The notes beneath the pieces are model-generated. The model saw nothing but the letters and a program-made list of their open reading frames with translations, was not told the origin of the DNA and ran no database searches. A program made the translations under genes and the position numbers. A stretch of 64,000 nucleotides of DNA, taken from assembly GCF_018613235.1 (NCBI RefSeq), contig NZ_JAGGQP010000014.1, forward strand, positions 16,676-80,675, given 5' to 3'. Source of the stretch: Bacillus sp. ISL-41 (GTDB lineage: Bacteria; Bacillota; Bacilli; Bacillales; Cytobacillaceae). Positions within the stretch are counted from its first letter, which is position 1, and each line of letters starts with the position of its first letter. Shown here in pieces: positions 53,143-63,371 of this stretch.

Positions 53143-55323
53143 ATGGCAGACTATGTAAAAGCGGGAAATCTTCAGGTTTCAACAGAACTCTATGAATTTA
53201 TCAATTCAGAGGTTCTTCCTGGATCCGAGGTGGACCAGGAGCAATTTTGGAACGGCCTTGGAGGCCTGGTAAAGGATCTGGCTCCTCGAAACAAGGAATT
53301 ACTAAAAGTCCGTGACGAAATCCAGGAAAAATTAAATGCCTGGTATCGTGAAAATAACGGTAAATTTGATTTTGATCAATATAAGTCATTCCTTACCGAC
53401 ATTGGCTATCTTGAACCCGAAGTGGAGGATTATCAGATTACAACAGAAGCAGTGGATGAAGAAGTTGCCTTACAGGCAGGCCCGCAGCTCGTTGTGCCTG
53501 TCAATAACGCACGCTACGCAATCAATGCTGCAAATGCCCGCTGGGGAAGTTTATATGATGCTCTTTACGGAACGGATGCCATCAGTGAAGAAGATGGAGC
53601 AGAAAAAGGTGTAGGCTACAATCCGGTCCGCGGAAATAAAGTCATCGCTTATGGGAGGGAATTTCTTGACCAGTCAGCACCATTAGCTGAAGGTTCCCAT
53701 AAAGACGCTGAAAAATATGCCATCAAAGATGGGAAACTTGCTATTTCCCTGCCTGGAGGCAAAACGACAGGCCTCAAGGAAGAAGAAAAGTTTGCCGGAT
53801 ATCAAGGGAATCCAGAAGAACCAGCTGCTGTATTGCTGAAAAATAATCGTTTGCATTTTGAAGTCCAAATTGATCCGAACCATCCGATCGGCAAGACGGA
53901 TAAAGCTGGGGTAAAGGATATTCTCCTTGAAGCTGCTCTGACAACGATCATGGATTGCGAAGATTCTGTTGCAGCCGTTGACGCTGAGGACAAAGTGGAG
54001 GTTTACCGCAATTGGCTGGGCTTGCAAAAAGGGAACCTGGAGGCTACCTTCAATAAAAGTGGCCGCAGCATGACGAGAATGATGAATCCAGACCGTCATT
54101 ACTCAGCTCCAAATGGGGAGGAATTCAGTCTCAACGGCCGTTCTGTCATGTTTGTACGAAATGTCGGTCACTTGATGACAAGCAATGCAATCCTAGATGA
54201 AGAAGGAAATGAGGTTCCAGAAGGAATCCTTGATACTGTGTTTACAAGCTTAATTGGAAAACACTCCGTAATCGGCAATACAAAATACCAAAATTCGTCA
54301 AAGGGTTCTATTTATATTGTTAAACCAAAAATGCACGGATCAAAAGAAGTGGGTTTTGCCAATGAATTATTTGACCGGACAGAGGATCTGCTTGGCCTGA
54401 AGCGGAATACGCTCAAAATTGGGGTAATGGATGAAGAACGACGCACAAGTCTGAACCTTAAGGCTTCCATCCGCGAAGTCAAAGACCGGATTGTCTTCAT
54501 TAACACAGGATTCCTCGACCGCACTGGAGATGAGATGCATACTTCAATGGAAGCTGGCCCAATGGTCCGTAAAAATGATATGAAATCATCCCTCTGGCTA
54601 CAGGGCTATGAAAAGTCAAATGTTGCGACAGGACTCGATGTTGGCTTCCAGGGCCGCGCCCAAGTTGGAAAAGGAATGTGGGCAATGCCTGATTTGATGG
54701 GGCCTATGCTTGAACAAAAAATTGGCCACTTGAAAGCTGGAGCTAATACTGCATGGGTGCCATCTCCAACAGCAGCGACATTGCACGCATTGCACTATCA
54801 CCAGGTTGATGTGTTTGATGTGCAAAATCAGCTGGAAGGTGAATCCAAAGACTATAGAGACGAAATTCTGCAAATCCCTGTTGCTGAAAATCCAAAGTGG
54901 ACTGCTGAGGAAGTCCAGGAAGAGCTGGATAACAATGCGCAGGGAATCCTCGGCTATGTAGTTCGCTGGGTTGAATCAGGAATCGGCTGCTCCAAAGTTC
55001 CTGACATCAATGATGTAGGATTGATGGAAGACAGGGCAACTTTAAGGATTTCCAGCCAGCATATGGCGAACTGGCTTCACCATGGGGTGTGCACTAAAGA
55101 ACAGGTGCTCGAGACTTTGCAGCGTATGGCAAAAGTCGTTGATAAGCAAAATGAACTCGATCCATCTTACCGCCCAATGGCAGAGGATTATGACAACTCT
55201 GTAGCGTTCCAGGCTGCATGTGACCTCGTTTTCCTTGGATATGAGCAGCCAAATGGCTATACTGAGCCTATTCTTCATCGCCGCCGCCAGGAAGCTAAAG
55301 CGAAGTTTGCTGTTAAAAATTAA
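53143..55323 (+). CDS. glcB: Malate synthase G
   Basis: About 726 residues, the length of the G form. The ATG at 53143 is favoured because GGGAGG lies 12 bases before it but only 3 before the alternative ATG at 53134. Marks: [20 protein letters not shown], the metal-site [65 protein letters not shown], and the late catalytic region [10 protein letters not shown]. It condenses glyoxylate with acetyl-CoA to malate, disposing of the product of the glycolate oxidase upstream. Confidence 0.95.
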   Translation: MADYVKAGNLQVSTELYEFINSEVLPGSEVDQEQFWNGLGGLVKDLAPRNKELLKVRDEIQEKLNAWYRENNGKFDFDQYKSFLTDIGYLEPEVEDYQITTEAVDEEVALQAGPQLVVPVNNARYAINAANARWGSLYDALYGTDAISEEDGAEKGVGYNPVRGNKVIAYGREFLDQSAPLAEGSHKDAEKYAIKDGKLAISLPGGKTTGLKEEEKFAGYQGNPEEPAAVLLKNNRLHFEVQIDPNHPIGKTDKAGVKDILLEAALTTIMDCEDSVAAVDAEDKVEVYRNWLGLQKGNLEATFNKSGRSMTRMMNPDRHYSAPNGEEFSLNGRSVMFVRNVGHLMTSNAILDEEGNEVPEGILDTVFTSLIGKHSVIGNTKYQNSSKGSIYIVKPKMHGSKEVGFANELFDRTEDLLGLKRNTLKIGVMDEERRTSLNLKASIREVKDRIVFINTGFLDRTGDEMHTSMEAGPMVRKNDMKSSLWLQGYEKSNVATGLDVGFQGRAQVGKGMWAMPDLMGPMLEQKIGHLKAGANTAWVPSPTAATLHALHYHQVDVFDVQNQLEGESKDYRDEILQIPVAENPKWTAEEVQEELDNNAQGILGYVVRWVESGIGCSKVPDINDVGLMEDRATLRISSQHMANWLHHGVCTKEQVLETLQRMAKVVDKQNELDPSYRPMAEDYDNSVAFQAACDLVFLGYEQPNGYTEPILHRRRQEAKAKFAVKN

Positions 55324-55337
55324 TGCCAATACATTTC

Positions 55338-55373
55338 CCAGGGGCATTCTTTCATAGATGAAAGTGCCCCTGG
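55338..55373 (+). terminator. Strong hairpin after glcB
   Basis: CCAGGGGCA and TGCCCCTGG with an inner CTTTCAT/ATGAAAG pairing. There is no T tail, so it may protect the mRNA end or attenuate rather than terminate. Confidence 0.55.
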
Positions 55374-55445
55374 CTTTCCAAAGCACAGAGGGCTGAAATG
55401 GCCATGATAAAAAATAGAGACAGATGACGGAAAGGGGCAAGGACG

Positions 55446-56222
55446 ATGAAATTCGCAAGGTTTACAGTTGATTCAAAAGTTTATTCCGGTGTGGTTACGG
55501 AAGAAGGATTACAGGAGATTACTGGTGATATATTTGAAAGCTGGGAATATACAGGGAAGGTTTTTTCAAGGGAAGAAGCCCGCTTGCTCGCTCCTCTTGT
55601 CCCAAATCAAGTAATTGGGATCGGCGCAAATTTTGTGGCAAAAAAAGAAGACTTGCCATCTGAATTGCCTGAAATACCCGTATTTTTCTTTAAGCCAGTT
55701 TCTTCAGTCATCGGTACGGAAGAAGAAATCATCATCCCGGCAGGTACAGAAAGTGTAAAATTCGAATCTGAGCTTGCTGTAGTCATTGGCAAGGAAGCAA
55801 AGGATGTTCCAGAATCAGAAGTTTTGGATTATGTCTTTGGCTATACGGTCGGCAATGATGTTACTGCACCGAGCTTCTTTCATAAGGATGGACATTGGAC
55901 AATCGGAAAGTCTTTTGACACCTTCACTCCCCTAGGGCCAGTTATTGAAACAGAATTGGACCCTTTTAATTTAAAAGTAACCGCTCGACTAAATGGTATT
56001 GAAAAGCAAAATAGTCCTACTGACCTGATGATCATCCCAATCCGGAAAATGATTTCCTATCTTACGAAGGTTATGACTTTGAAGCCGGGAGATGTCATAC
56101 TGACTGGCAGCCCTGTAGGAGCAGAGTTCGTCGGAAAAGAAGATGTAATAGAGTGTGAGATTGAGGAGATTGGCGTTCTGAAGAATGTTTTTGCTGCTGT
56201 TAAGGAAAGGCAACTTTCGTAA
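55446..56222 (+). CDS. Fumarylacetoacetate hydrolase family protein
   Basis: About 258 residues. ATG at 55446 with AAAGGGGCAAGG upstream. The FAH fold shows PVFFFKPVSSVIGTEEEIII, the metal-site ESELAVVIGKEAKDV, GYTVGNDVTAPSFFHKDGHW (the family usually has D-x-T-x-R), FTPLGPVIE and the ending LKPGDVILTGSPVG. Relatives hydrolyse acylpyruvates or decarboxylate oxaloacetate (FAHD1). Beside malate synthase and malic enzymes an oxaloacetate-linked role is attractive but unproven. Probably read through from glcB. Confidence 0.85.
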   Translation: MKFARFTVDSKVYSGVVTEEGLQEITGDIFESWEYTGKVFSREEARLLAPLVPNQVIGIGANFVAKKEDLPSELPEIPVFFFKPVSSVIGTEEEIIIPAGTESVKFESELAVVIGKEAKDVPESEVLDYVFGYTVGNDVTAPSFFHKDGHWTIGKSFDTFTPLGPVIETELDPFNLKVTARLNGIEKQNSPTDLMIIPIRKMISYLTKVMTLKPGDVILTGSPVGAEFVGKEDVIECEIEEIGVLKNVFAAVKERQLS

Positions 56223-56479
56223 AGTTTGTTGTTAAAATCCTAAAGCTGATTTTAACTTAATAGAAGGTCATTTTGCAGTTCGGTATTAAGTTTGCATGCT
56301 CTTTTCTCATAAAAGAATCAACTTAGCGAAGAAAAATGGGTTATTCAATTCTATTTTGCAGTCAATAGCAACAAAGTTTGAGAAAAGAGCCTAAAGAAAA
56401 GACAACTGCAAGCTGAAAGTTTAATTAGCAGGATTTTAATTGAGTTATAGTGATGGGCACCGCACTGGGGGTAAGAGAA

Positions 56480-57262
56480 TTGGAAAGGGAAAATGTAGTT
56501 AAGTCAGTTAGCCGTGCACTGGATATTATCCACCTGGTCGGCATGAAAAAAGGCGGTTTAGGAGTTACTGAGATTGCTAAACAAATAGACATCAATAAAA
56601 GCTCTGTATACCGGATTTTATTTACTCTAGCCCAGTATGGATACATTGAGCAAGATGAAAATACCGGCCGGTACAAGCTCGGATACAAATTTTTGGAAAT
56701 CAGCTCTAAACTGCTGGATTCCATCGATATAAGATCTGAGGCAGGTCCATTTCTGCAACAGCTTGAGAGTGTAACGAATGAAGTGATCCACCTTGTCGTC
56801 TACGACCAGGGAGAGGTAGTGTACATCGAGAAGCTGGAAGGAACAGAAACATTGAGAATGCATTCAAAGGTTGGGAAGCGGGCACCTATGCACTGCACAT
56901 CCGTTGGAAAAGCAATTCTCGCCAACCTGCCCTCAGGAGTTGTACATGAAATCGTTGATCGAAAAGGCCTTCCAATGCACACCAAACACACGATTACGGA
57001 TAAAGATTCTTTGTTCAAGGAATTAATACAAGTAAAGCAAAATGGATACGCACTGGATCTTGAGGAAAATGAAAATGGTATTACATGCATTGCTGCACCA
57101 ATTTTCGATCATTTGGGAAAAGCAGTCGCGGCTATAAGTATTTCAGGACCGACGATCCGAATGACTGAAGAAAGGCTTGAACAACTGAAAGAGCATATCC
57201 TCGATGTAGGATCCCAAATTTCTGTCAGGCTCGGATTTTCCAAACAAAATCAAATTGGTTGA
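56480..57262 (+). CDS. IclR family regulator
   Basis: About 260 residues. TTG at 56480, 8 bases after TGGGGG. N-terminal winged helix: VVKSVSRALDIIHLVG, LGVTEIAKQIDINKSSVYRI, and a wing YIEQDENTGRYKLGYKF. The C-terminal effector domain has the family's MHCTSVGKAILANLP and GITCIAAPIFDHLGKAVAAI. IclR members control the glyoxylate bypass, allantoin and glycolate genes in other bacteria. Placed between glcB and the permease gene, both with a matching inverted repeat, it is the natural candidate to bind those sites. Effector unknown, perhaps glyoxylate. Confidence 0.9.
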   Translation: MERENVVKSVSRALDIIHLVGMKKGGLGVTEIAKQIDINKSSVYRILFTLAQYGYIEQDENTGRYKLGYKFLEISSKLLDSIDIRSEAGPFLQQLESVTNEVIHLVVYDQGEVVYIEKLEGTETLRMHSKVGKRAPMHCTSVGKAILANLPSGVVHEIVDRKGLPMHTKHTITDKDSLFKELIQVKQNGYALDLEENENGITCIAAPIFDHLGKAVAAISISGPTIRMTEERLEQLKEHILDVGSQISVRLGFSKQNQIG

Positions 57263-57502
57263 GAAAAAATTTGTTCGAATAACAAAAAGTTATTTCGGGC
57301 AAATTTTTTTATTTTTTCAAATATATTACCATGGTTTAATTTCCGTGTTCTTATGTATGAAGGTTGCTTTATTTTTTAATATGAAAAAAGCGATCCTTTC
57401 AACAAGCTTGGCAGATGTTGTTTCGCTATGAGGAAGGGATAAATGACAAGGAATTGCCAGCTTATTTTACTGATATAACAATTCTAAATTTTCACAAAAT
57501 TG

Positions 57503-57532
57503 TTGAAATTCTCCGGGCTTTGTCTGTATAAT
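57503..57532 (+). promoter_or_regulatory. SigA-type promoter of the permease gene
   Basis: TTGAAA, 18 bases, TATAAT. Confidence 0.75.
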
Positions 57533-57540
57533 AAATTACA

Positions 57541-57575
57541 AGTGTTATATAACACTATTTTTATAGTTATATAAC
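57541..57575. promoter_or_regulatory. Tandem palindromes GTTATATAAC
   Basis: AGTGTTATATAACACT (16-bp perfect palindrome, 57541-57556) and a second GTTATATAAC at 57566-57575, centres 22 bp apart. They lie right after the -10, where a bound dimer pair would block transcription. Confidence 0.6.
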
Positions 57576-57578
57576 AAT

Positions 57579-57595
57579 GTTGCGTAATCCGCAAC
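57579..57595. promoter_or_regulatory. Putative IclR operator ahead of the permease gene
   Basis: GTTGCG, 5 bases, CGCAAC: perfect arms. The same layout as the site before glcB. Confidence 0.65.
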
Positions 57596-57645
57596 AAAAG
57601 CTTTTATTGTTTTTTATTATCATATTAAAGGGGAGATGATTTTTT

Positions 57646-59430
57646 GTGAGTACTGGAATGCTAGCGTTTTTGTCTTTACTGCCAATTCTAGTGGTAGGAA
57701 TTTTCCTGATCGGACTAAGATGGCCAGCAAGCAAAGCAATGCCAATTTCTTATGTGGTTGCCATCGGACTTGCTTTATTCGTGTGGAAGGTGCCAGGAGC
57801 CAATGTAGCTGCTGCTTCTATCCATGGACTTATTGTAGCGGGAACACTTCTATACATTATTTTTGGAGCAATACTGCTGTTAAACACATTGCAGGAAAGC
57901 GGCGGAATCAAGACAATCCGCCAGGGTTTTACGGATATCTCAGGGGACCGAAGGGTTCAGGTCATCATTGTGGCCTGGTTGTTCGGCTCATTTATTGAAG
58001 GGTCTGCAGGCTTCGGGACACCGGCGGCCGTTGCGGTGCCTTTATTGGTTGGACTAGGCTTCCCGGCGATGGCTGCCGTAGTGGCTGGAATGGTCATCCA
58101 AAGTACACCGGTTTCATTCGGTGCAGTCGGAACTCCTATGCTTGTAGGCGTTTTTAGCGGTTTATCGGGTGACGCTGGAATATCAAATGACTTCCTTGGC
58201 CTGGTAAATGTAATCGCTGTCAAGGTTGCTTTTCTTCATATGATAGCGGGTACGCTTGTGCCATTATTTGTGGTTGCATTGATGACCAGATATTTCGGGA
58301 AAAATAAATCCTTTTCAGAAGGCATCAAGGTATGGAAATTCGCCCTGTTTTCATCCTTTGCCATGACTATTCCTTATATCATTGTCGCAAATGTTCTTGG
58401 ACCGGAATTTCCGTCGATGATTGGCGGTTTGGCAGGTCTGGCGATTGTGATTTTTGCAGCGAAGAAAGGTTTCCTGATGCCTCCAAAAGAGGAAGAATGG
58501 GATTTTGAAGAAAAATCTAAATGGGATCCTGAATGGATTGGCAATCTTGAAATTAAGGATATTACACACAAGAGCGGAAGCATGAGCATGTTACGTGCCT
58601 GGACACCTTATGTTCTTGTAGGTTTGCTGCTAATCTTGACGAGACTTAATTCACTACCTATTGCCGGGTGGTTCAAATCCTGGAGTATATCATTTGAAAA
58701 CATTTTTGGTTCAGGAATCACTTCCAGCTTCCAGCCTTTGTATTTGCCAGGTACCATTTTCATCATTGTATCGGTCATTACGTACTTCCTCCATGGCATG
58801 AACGCAAGCGCTTACGGCCGTGCCTGGTCGCAATCGGGCAAAACAATGCTTTCGGCTTCAACAGCCCTTATTTTTACAGTCCCAATGGTTCAGGTATTCT
58901 TAAATACCGGAGGGGGAACAGCGGGCTTTGATAAGATGCCAATTGAACTGGCAAACGGAGTCGCTGCCCTGGCAGGAGATTATTGGCCGCTGTTCTCTAC
59001 CTTCATTGGCGGCATGGGCGCATTCATCGCAGGCAGCAATACAGTCAGCAATATGATGTTCTCTCTGTTCCAATATAATGTTGGAAGCAATATTGGCGTA
59101 GATCCTACCTGGATCGTTGCCCTCCAGGCAGTTGGCGGAGCAGCGGGAAATATGATTTGTGTGCATAATGTAGTTGCAGCTTCCGCTGTTGTGGGTCTGG
59201 TAGGAAAGGAAGGGGCGGTCATAAGGAAAACTATCTTCCCGTTCACCTATTACGCTTTGCTATCAGGCGCTGTAGGCTATTCAATCGTTTGGTACTCACA
59301 AAAAGGAATCTTTAACATCGGCTCGTTCATTGCAGTGACCATTGCTTTTGCTGCCGTATATATCATTGCTACTAACAACAAAAGAAGTGGTCTTCTAGTG
59401 CAGGAAGTACCTCCTGTAGTCAAACAATAA
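57646..59430 (+). CDS. L-lactate/glycolate permease (LctP/GlcA family)
   Basis: About 594 residues with a dozen or more membrane segments. GTG at 57646 after GGGGAGATG. The family's long conserved stretch is present: [19 protein letters not shown], then [53 protein letters not shown] and [17 protein letters not shown]. Members import L-lactate, D-lactate and glycolate with protons. Beside glycolate oxidase and malate synthase, glycolate is the likely cargo here (GlcA role). A cytosolic loop at about 280-310 is enlarged and charged. Confidence 0.9.
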   Translation: MSTGMLAFLSLLPILVVGIFLIGLRWPASKAMPISYVVAIGLALFVWKVPGANVAAASIHGLIVAGTLLYIIFGAILLLNTLQESGGIKTIRQGFTDISGDRRVQVIIVAWLFGSFIEGSAGFGTPAAVAVPLLVGLGFPAMAAVVAGMVIQSTPVSFGAVGTPMLVGVFSGLSGDAGISNDFLGLVNVIAVKVAFLHMIAGTLVPLFVVALMTRYFGKNKSFSEGIKVWKFALFSSFAMTIPYIIVANVLGPEFPSMIGGLAGLAIVIFAAKKGFLMPPKEEEWDFEEKSKWDPEWIGNLEIKDITHKSGSMSMLRAWTPYVLVGLLLILTRLNSLPIAGWFKSWSISFENIFGSGITSSFQPLYLPGTIFIIVSVITYFLHGMNASAYGRAWSQSGKTMLSASTALIFTVPMVQVFLNTGGGTAGFDKMPIELANGVAALAGDYWPLFSTFIGGMGAFIAGSNTVSNMMFSLFQYNVGSNIGVDPTWIVALQAVGGAAGNMICVHNVVAASAVVGLVGKEGAVIRKTIFPFTYYALLSGAVGYSIVWYSQKGIFNIGSFIAVTIAFAAVYIIATNNKRSGLLVQEVPPVVKQ

Positions 59431-59445
59431 TAACGCAAAAGCATA

Positions 59446-59481
59446 AAACTGCATCCCAGTGTGAGGGGTGCAGTTTTTTTT
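59446..59481 (+). terminator. Terminator of the permease gene
   Basis: AAACTGCATCCC, 7 bases, GGGGTGCAGTTT, then TTTTTT. Confidence 0.88.
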
Positions 59482-59624
59482 GCTTTGAGGGATTGATTCT
59501 ACGTGTCTTTTTAACCTTGCAATTTTGGGATTTTTTTAAAAGGGACCAAGATTGTTTATTTATTTGTTAAGCCATGTATGGACAGGCTGGAATCCTTCTT
59601 TTAACGTCTATTGGACTTCATTTA

Positions 59625-59658
59625 GAGCCTAATCGGGATCGAAGCCAGATTTAGGCTC
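59625..59658 (+). promoter_or_regulatory. Hairpin in the leader of the second malic enzyme gene
   Basis: GAGCCTAA and TTAGGCTC stem, followed by GACTTTATTTTA, 70 bases before the start. It could be an attenuator or an end for upstream reading. Confidence 0.4.
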
Positions 59659-59728
59659 GACTTTATTTTAAGGGAGAGTGAAAAGGGTATACATTATACA
59701 AACATTACTTTAGAAAGAGGGGAGATTG

Positions 59729-61417
59729 ATGTCAAATTCTACTGTGATCCAGACGACGTTAAGAGGGAAGGAGCTTTTGTCGAATCCTTTTTTGAATAAA
59801 GGTACTGCTTTTACCAGGAAGGAACGGGAGGAGTTGGGACTTGAAGGGTTATTGCCGCCCCAGGTGCTGACGCTCGATGAACAGGTCAAAAGGGTCTATG
59901 AGCAGTATTCGATCAGGACCACCAATTTATTTAAGAATGGACTTCTTTATGACTTGTACAACCGGAATGTTGTCCTGTTTTACCGATTGCTTAAGGACCA
60001 TTTAAGTGAAATGCTTCCTATTGTCTATACTCCTACTGTCGGGGAGGCCATTGAGCAATATTCACAGGTTTATCGCCGTCCAGGTGGATTGTATTTATCG
60101 ATTAATGACCAGGAAGGGATTGAAACGGCGTTTAAGAACCTCGGACATGCCAAGAATGAAATTGATTTGATTGTCGTTACCGATTCGGAAAGCATTCTCG
60201 GCATCGGAGACCAGGGGATTGGTGGCATCAATATCTCTATTGGTAAGTTAGCTGTCTACACAGCAGCGGCCGGGATCAATCCGAGCCGGGTTTTACCAGT
60301 TGTGCTGGATGTAGGAACGAACAACAAAACTCTGGCGGATGATCCGTTTTACATCGGAAACGAGTTCCCGCGGGTCCGCGGCGAGCGTTATGATGAGTTC
60401 ATTGATGTGTTTGTCTCAACAGCAAGAAAATTTCACCCTGATGTCCTTCTGCACTGGGAAGACCTTGGCAATGTGAATGCACGGAAGATCATGGAGAGGT
60501 ATGGAGATAAGATTCTAACCTTTAATGATGATATTCAGGGGACGGGAGCTGTCACCCTCGCGGCCACCAAGTCTGCTTTGAAGATGACAGGGAGTTCATT
60601 GAAGGATCAGAGGATTGTTGTCTTTGGGCCTGGTGCTGCTGGAATTGGAAATGCGGATCAGATGGTGGATGCCATGGTTTCTGAAGGATTATCGAAGGAT
60701 GAAGCTTATGACCAGTTCTGGGCAGTGGATTACAGGGGCCTTTTAACGGAGGAACATGGAGATGTCTTGGATTTCCAAAAACCATATGTCCGCGGAGTTA
60801 ATGAAGTGGAAAGCTGGGAACGGAATGACGAGGGCATTATCCCATTAATGGAAGTGGTCAAAAGGGTGAAACCGACGATTCTGATCGGTACATCTGGACA
60901 ATCCGGAGCCTTCTCGGAGGATGTTATCAAAGAGATGGCAAGCCATACAGAGCGCCCAGTCATCATGCCGATGTCCAATCCGACATCACTGGCAGAGGCA
61001 GTCCCAGCTGATTTGATCCGATGGACAGGAGGGAGAGCACTGGTTGCAACGGGGAGCCCGTTTGAGGATGTGGATTACAACGGAGTTTCCTATGAAATTG
61101 GCCAGGCTAACAACGCCTTTATTTTTCCAGGGCTTGGGCTCGGAGCCATCGTGGCAAAAGCGGAAATCATTTCAAAAGGCATGTTCACCGCAGCTGCAGA
61201 CGCTGTTGCCGACATGTGCTGCAATGATCAGCCAGGCGCATCACTCCTGCCTAACATCAATAAATTACAGGAAGTATCCGAAAAAGTCGCGTTGGCAGTC
61301 ATTCAGGCGGCTATCAACGAAGGGGTTGCCAGGACAGATATCAATGATGTCGAAAAGGCAGTGGCAGAGGCTATGTGGAAACCGGTGTATAAGGAGATTA
61401 GAAGTATAAAAGTTTAA
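59729..61417 (+). CDS. NAD-dependent malic enzyme, long form (MaeA/MalS type)
   Basis: About 562 residues. ATG at 59729 after AGAGGGGAG. Long-form marks: [32 protein letters not shown], the malic signature [35 protein letters not shown], the metal-site [15 protein letters not shown] and the nucleotide site [14 protein letters not shown]. It decarboxylates malate to pyruvate, usually with NAD. It lies downstream of the permease and gives the malate made by GlcB an exit toward pyruvate and acetyl-CoA. Whether NAD or NADP is used cannot be proven here. Confidence 0.94.
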   Translation: MSNSTVIQTTLRGKELLSNPFLNKGTAFTRKEREELGLEGLLPPQVLTLDEQVKRVYEQYSIRTTNLFKNGLLYDLYNRNVVLFYRLLKDHLSEMLPIVYTPTVGEAIEQYSQVYRRPGGLYLSINDQEGIETAFKNLGHAKNEIDLIVVTDSESILGIGDQGIGGINISIGKLAVYTAAAGINPSRVLPVVLDVGTNNKTLADDPFYIGNEFPRVRGERYDEFIDVFVSTARKFHPDVLLHWEDLGNVNARKIMERYGDKILTFNDDIQGTGAVTLAATKSALKMTGSSLKDQRIVVFGPGAAGIGNADQMVDAMVSEGLSKDEAYDQFWAVDYRGLLTEEHGDVLDFQKPYVRGVNEVESWERNDEGIIPLMEVVKRVKPTILIGTSGQSGAFSEDVIKEMASHTERPVIMPMSNPTSLAEAVPADLIRWTGGRALVATGSPFEDVDYNGVSYEIGQANNAFIFPGLGLGAIVAKAEIISKGMFTAAADAVADMCCNDQPGASLLPNINKLQEVSEKVALAVIQAAINEGVARTDINDVEKAVAEAMWKPVYKEIRSIKV

Positions 61418-61434
61418 TGGCTGGGATTACAAGA

Positions 61435-61454
61435 GCGCAGGGGGGACCCTGTGC
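61435..61454 (+). terminator. Possible terminator after malic enzyme
   Basis: GCGCAGGG and CCCTGTGC with a small loop, then TTAATTTGCTTTTTAC. Confidence 0.5.
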
Positions 61455-61585
61455 TTAATTTGCTTTTTACTAGTTTAGTGTAGGTATGCTTTGTGTTTTC
61501 GGGGTCTTCGAGAGTAAGGAATGACTTTTTTTTTTGAATCTAATTGAAATCAAATAATCATTGTCCTTTTTTAGGATTTTCAAAA

Positions 61586-62242
61586 TTAAACCCCTTTATC
61601 TTCGAACGCATGAATTTCATTATTATTACCTAATACGATGAGGATATCATTCGTGCAGATGACTTCTTCAGCTGAGGGGGAAACAATAAATTCTTCTCCG
61701 CGCTGGATCCCGATGATCGTACATCCGTAATTTGCACTCACATTCAGTTCATTTAATGTTTTGTCAGTTACCTTTTTTGTAGAGACTATTTCTGCAATGC
61801 TGTGGTTCTTGGAAAGCTCAATGAAATCAATAATCTTATCAGATGTAACATGGTGAGCAATTCTCTTAGCCATTTCCCTTTCAGGGTGAATGACGCGATC
61901 GGCTCCGATTTTTTCTAAAACCTTTTGATGGTTCTGACTTGATGCTTTCACCCATACTTGTTTGACACCCAAGTCCTTTAGCAACAATGTTGTGAGGATA
62001 CTAGCTTCAATATTACTGCCGAAGGATACAATGACAAGGTCAAAATTTTTCAGTCCCAATGATTTCAGATTATTTTCGTTAATAGCATTGGCTACAACAG
62101 CATGGGTAGCATATTGGCTATATCTGTTCACTCTTTCCTCTTTCACATCGACAGCCAGAACCTCGAATCCAAGATGATGAAATTCCTCGACAAGGCTTCC
62201 TCCAAAACGCCCAAGGCCAATCACAGCAAATAACTTTCTCAT
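61586..62242 (-). CDS. Potassium uptake regulatory subunit (KtrA/KtrC type)
   Basis: About 218 residues. ATG at 62242 with AATAGGAGG upstream on the minus strand. RCK_N domain with the nucleotide-binding fingerprint FAVIGLGRFGGSLVEEFHHLG and an acid after the second strand (AVDVKEE), then HPEREMAKRIA and a C-terminal RCK_C domain where cyclic di-AMP can bind in the family. It gates a KtrB/KtrD channel at the membrane in response to ATP/ADP and c-di-AMP. The channel gene is not beside it, as with ktrC in B. subtilis. Confidence 0.92.
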   Translation of the reverse strand: MRKLFAVIGLGRFGGSLVEEFHHLGFEVLAVDVKEERVNRYSQYATHAVVANAINENNLKSLGLKNFDLVIVSFGSNIEASILTTLLLKDLGVKQVWVKASSQNHQKVLEKIGADRVIHPEREMAKRIAHHVTSDKIIDFIELSKNHSIAEIVSTKKVTDKTLNELNVSANYGCTIIGIQRGEEFIVSPSAEEVICTNDILIVLGNNNEIHAFEDKGV

Positions 62243-62640
62243 TATGTATTTCCTCCTATTTTAAAAGGTCTACTAACAGGGTACATTTTTAATATGCCAA
62301 TTCCTGATATTTATTTTTATAAACTGAAAGAAAAGGGCTGCTCGGTATACGGGTATAGGATACAGGTGCTTCCAGCCTGTATAGATTAAGGCGTTGTTTT
62401 TCACAGAAATCCATTCATAAAGTACTGAAAATCCAGTCCATTCTAAAATATACAAATTTGTTTTGGGAGTCTTCTGTAGTGCAACGATAAATCCCATAAT
62501 GACTTATTTTCACCAAGAATAATTTAAATATGTTTCCCTATAAGAGTTATTCGAACAAATACATATTAAAGTTCATGTTCCCCGAACGTTATAGTGTGTT
62601 AAGATAGGAATATACGTTCGTATAAAAGAGGGTGTTTCTC
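62243..62640. other. Intergenic region with repeat and possible SOS box
   Basis: Contains an ATACAGG/CCTGTAT hairpin near 62362-62384, dispersed repeat D copy 2 at 62464, and GGAATATACGTTCG at 62607-62620, close to a Bacillus LexA box. No coding signal. Confidence 0.45.
62464..62532. repeat. Dispersed repeat family D, copy 2
   Basis: GGGAGTCTTCTGTA, then CCCATAATGACTTATTTTC and ACCAAGAATAA; matches 44620-44687. Confidence 0.7.
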
Positions 62641-63222
62641 TTGCTGAAAAACGAAGAAGATGTAATAAAGTTATTTCAATCAAACGATAACATGATGAAG
62701 ATTATACAAACAGCTGGTACTCTTGATTTGCCAGACTGGTGGATCTGTGCTGGTTTTGTTCGATCAAAGATATGGGACACACTGCATGGCTTCAAGGAGT
62801 GCACGATGACACCTGATGTTGATGTGATCTATTTTGATCCCGCCAACATTAATGAAGATGATGAAAAGAAACTGGAGGACGAGTTGAAAAGCCATATGCC
62901 TGTGATTCCCTGGTCTGTTAAAAATCAGGCAAGGATGCATGTTGTCAATCAAATCCCGCCTTACTCTTCTTCGGAGGATGCTATCTCAAAATTTCCGGAA
63001 ACAGCGACGGCTCTTGGTGTGAAGCTGGACAAGGAGAACAAGCTTGTCCTGACGGCACCTTGTGGACTGGAAGATGTCCTCCATATGGAATTAAAGCCGA
63101 CGCCTTTTTTTACAGAAACGAAAGAGCGTGCTGCCATTTACGAAGAGCGGCTGATCAAGAAGAATTGGACTGCTAAATGGCCTATGGTTAAAGTGCATCA
63201 TGCAACATTACTTTCCAAGTAA
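62641..63222 (+). CDS. Nucleotidyltransferase-family protein (NTP_transf_6/DUF925-like)
   Basis: About 193 residues. TTG at 62641 with AGAGGG upstream. Family marks: DLPDWWICAGFVRSKIWDTL, a D-V-D motif in TPDVDVIYFD that resembles the metal-binding pair of nucleotidyltransferases, SVKNQARMHVVN, and the late LHMELKPTPFF. The family is widespread and structurally a minimal nucleotidyltransferase, but no substrate is known. Monocistronic. A possible LexA-type box 20 bases ahead would make it damage-inducible, which is untested. Confidence 0.82.
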   Translation: MLKNEEDVIKLFQSNDNMMKIIQTAGTLDLPDWWICAGFVRSKIWDTLHGFKECTMTPDVDVIYFDPANINEDDEKKLEDELKSHMPVIPWSVKNQARMHVVNQIPPYSSSEDAISKFPETATALGVKLDKENKLVLTAPCGLEDVLHMELKPTPFFTETKERAAIYEERLIKKNWTAKWPMVKVHHATLLSK

Positions 63223-63371
63223 AAGGCTTTAGTCATGCGAGTCTCCAATCATGATAGAGGGAGGAAACTAATCGGTAAAAATAGCTGCTCGCTTTTCTCG
63301 TATTTTTAATGGTCTTATTTATCCGCTAGGGTGGTATAATTATTTTATTAGAAATGGACGGGGGAAAATTT

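Larger units (their letters stand above)
57263..57645. other. Regulatory region of the permease gene
   Basis: The left half holds no feature I can name. The right half contains a promoter and two kinds of operator, listed separately. Confidence 0.6.
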
